NCBI GenBank assembly: GCA_911728455.2
Contig: OU452229.1
Coordinates: forward strand, 19,844,754-19,908,753
Direction of reading: 5' to 3'
Length of the DNA stretch: 64,000 nt
Origin: Marthasterias glacialis
Taxonomy: Eukaryota > Echinodermata > Asteroidea > Forcipulatida > Asteriidae
The notes under the pieces are model-generated. The model had not been told where the DNA came from. It was given only the letters and a program-made list of their open reading frames with translations, and searched no databases. This document shows, piece after piece, positions 62,103 through 64,000 of the stretch (positions are counted from its first letter, which is position 1; every line of letters starts with the position of its first letter). The translations under genes were made by a program, and so were the position numbers.

Positions 62103-62853
62103 ATGCAGAAACAGGACATGAATCCATGGAATCCGACGCTATTTGTATATCTCTGGATTATGTTTTTTTCTTTTGATTTGTGTTCACCGAGGAAGATCAA
62201 TTTGGGGCTGTTGTTTCAGTGGGACGGGGCGAATCCAGTGGGATCACACGGTGGTGGGGCGGCTAAAATAGCCATCGATGAAATCAACTCGAAGGAGGGG
62301 AAGCGGCAATATGGAGCTATACACGCTGCTGGCCACGAACTTGACTTCGTCTGGAAAAATACTAACTGCGAAACCAAAGTGGGCCTGCCGGTCTTCAGCG
62401 ACCTCCACACCGACCAGAACGAGTTCGGGAAGGCCGTGGATGCGTACATCGGACCCGGGTGCAGCATCATCTGTGAGCCCGGTGGTATACTGGCAGCTCA
62501 CTGGAAGGTGCCGGTCGTGTCGTGGGGGTGTACCTCGGATACCCTCTCCCAGAAGGAGACGTACCCAACGTTTGCCCGCACTACGGCCCCGAGCAAGTTC
62601 AGCGCGCCGTTCTTCACGGCTATCATGAAGAACTTCAATTATGACCGGGTGGCGATCATCTACTCCTCCCACCATCTGTGGTCTCTTACGGCCCAGATCT
62701 TGAAGTCAGACTTTGAGGAGAATAACATCACGGTAGCCACGTTTAATCAGTTTGAACCTATAGAGAAACTCGCAGAGGCAAACGTCGCGAGCATTGAAAG
62801 AGAGGCGGAGAATATGTATAGACAGTTGAAGGCTGCGAAGGAATTAGCCAGGG
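62103..62853 (+). CDS. Receptor guanylate cyclase / natriuretic peptide receptor-like, first coding exon (partial gene)
   Basis: Codons 1-250 encode a hydrophobic signal peptide (about residues 12-27) and the first lobe of the ANF-receptor ligand-binding fold: INLGLLFQWDG, AAKIAIDEIN, a YIGPGCSIICEPGGILAAHW block (115-134), VPVVSWGCTSD (136-146), then YPTFARTTAPSKFSAPFF and NYDRVAIIYSS. GPGCS-ICEPGG-AAHW-VPVVSWGC is diagnostic of the natriuretic peptide receptor and sea urchin sperm guanylate cyclase group. The whole receptor should also have a transmembrane helix, kinase-like domain and cyclase domain; none is in the window. After Gly251 the frame loses family resemblance; donors GTTCGT (after 62853) or GTATCT (after 62857) are weak, so the exon end is uncertain by a few bases. 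The start could also be Met6. Substrate if complete: GTP to cGMP. Confidence 0.88.
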
Positions 62854-64000
62854 GTTCGTATCTTTCAAGTATCACTGAATTTAGATTTAAAAATGTAGGA
62901 ACTGATCAAATCTTTGCATGGGGGAGGGGGTGGGGGGACACACACATTTTTTAAAACTGTTTGTGGTCAAACGTTGTTGTAATATTAGTGGGGTATGAAA
63001 CGATCTGCTGTGGTAATAATTTATCCCCGATTTATGGCGGTTCTAAAACCAGTTGTGTAAAAGCTCCAAGTTTCGATCAGTACGCTCTGATCATCTTCAG
63101 GAGAAATAATAACATTACAATTTCCATTTGTTTTCCCCTTTGTTTCCATTTCGCATGAAAGTAAAATAAACATGAATACTCAACACAAGATCAATTTTTG
63201 GGGTACCGGTATCCCATTAAAAAAAAAAAAAAATAAAAAAAAATGGAAGGGTCTTGTTATTCTCTTTCAACTCTTTGCCGATAACATGCAGATTTACATA
63301 CGATAACATCCTTTTTTTAAGTGCGTCAATAACAAAAACACAATTAAACCTAATTAAGAGGTAATAGGTCTACGTCATTTGCTTTTGGAGGAACCTAATC
63401 TTTCATATTCTCTAGTTGTCAAGAAGCACACACCATTCAAACAACCTATGAAAACGCATCAAATCCGGTCGTCCTGACGGTGAAAACAACGCAAAACAGA
63501 TCATGTATCAGCGATTATGTGCCCATTGTACTCTCTAAATGTTAAAAAAAAAAAATAGCGAACAGTTCATGGTGTCAGTCCGACTCGTTTTAGGGTGAAA
63601 CCCACTGTGCATCACCCTATTTGAGTGAAATTGGAGCGAACTTCACTCTGATACATATTGAAAACACCCACCTTTCACTGTAAAAGGCTCTTTGCAAGAG
63701 TGGTATGGTGTTTTTTTGTTTTTTTTCACTCTTTTACATTTAGATGGAACCAATGGTCTTTATTTCGATTGCAGCATTCAAAATAAGCTAGTTGACATTG
63801 GAGTCTTTACAATACTTCTTCCACAAATTTGACAGTCCTTTAAAACGGGTATATTTCTCGGCATGTATGGTGCTTTATGAACGTGAGATTCAGATTTGAA
63901 ATTGAGTTTTTCTTCAACAATTAACAATATTGTTCTTCGTTTAGAAACAGCGACGAAATGATTTAGTGCGTGCTCTAGTTTTTCTATTTCATTCACTTCT
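62854..64000. other. Start of a receptor intron, no further exon seen
   Basis: No continuation of the ANF-receptor domain was found to the window edge, so the second exon lies to the right. It holds poly-A near 63221-63242. A minus-strand open frame (63778-63996), open at the edge, is dealt with among the findings. Confidence 0.55.

Overview
The window reads as animal nuclear DNA and contains one complete multi-exon gene plus the first coding exon of another. Everything else is intronic or intergenic and is dense in simple repeats, foldback elements and SINE-like copies. Marine deuterostome, most likely an echinoderm (perhaps a sea star), is the best guess. The grounds are AT-rich non-coding DNA with recurrent ACATGTAC motifs, very long CAA/CAGA/CAAA/CCAA arrays, many small palindromic elements, one single-type glutamate decarboxylase, and a neighbouring receptor guanylate cyclase-type ectodomain. 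That placement is inference.

Region 1-22.1 kb has no confidently recognised complete gene. It holds a tRNA-Leu-derived SINE (2.4 kb), a miRNA-sized hairpin (4.0 kb), an unidentified candidate exon on the minus strand (4.43-4.57 kb) and a 1,025-bp near-perfect palindrome with a 9-bp target-site duplication (7.48-8.51 kb). It also has a retroelement relic (9.4 kb), a 237-bp tandem repeat (9.96-10.66 kb), a 1.2-kb compound microsatellite (13.0-14.2 kb), a 210-bp CAA array (15.2 kb) and a foldback element (18.4 kb).

Region 22.77-44.16 kb is a complete plus-strand glutamate decarboxylase gene of the GAD65/GAD67 type. Fifteen coding exons join through GT-AG introns with matching phases into 586 codons plus stop. 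The protein keeps the pyridoxal-phosphate lysine in an NPHK motif (K398) and the catalytic-loop tyrosine (Y427). Just after the stop, the last 29 codons are repeated twice more as a 97-bp tandem array. Introns carry an 82-bp tandem array, a CAA array, SINE fragments and several foldback elements.

Region 44.2-62.1 kb is intergenic: dispersed repeats, a second SINE interrupted by a nested MITE, a GTT/GCT-rich tract and a 115-bp duplication. From 62,103 a plus-strand exon encodes a signal peptide and the N-terminal ligand-binding region of a natriuretic-peptide-receptor/guanylate-cyclase family receptor; the rest of that gene lies beyond the right edge. Nothing in the sequence shows the two genes to be functionally coupled.
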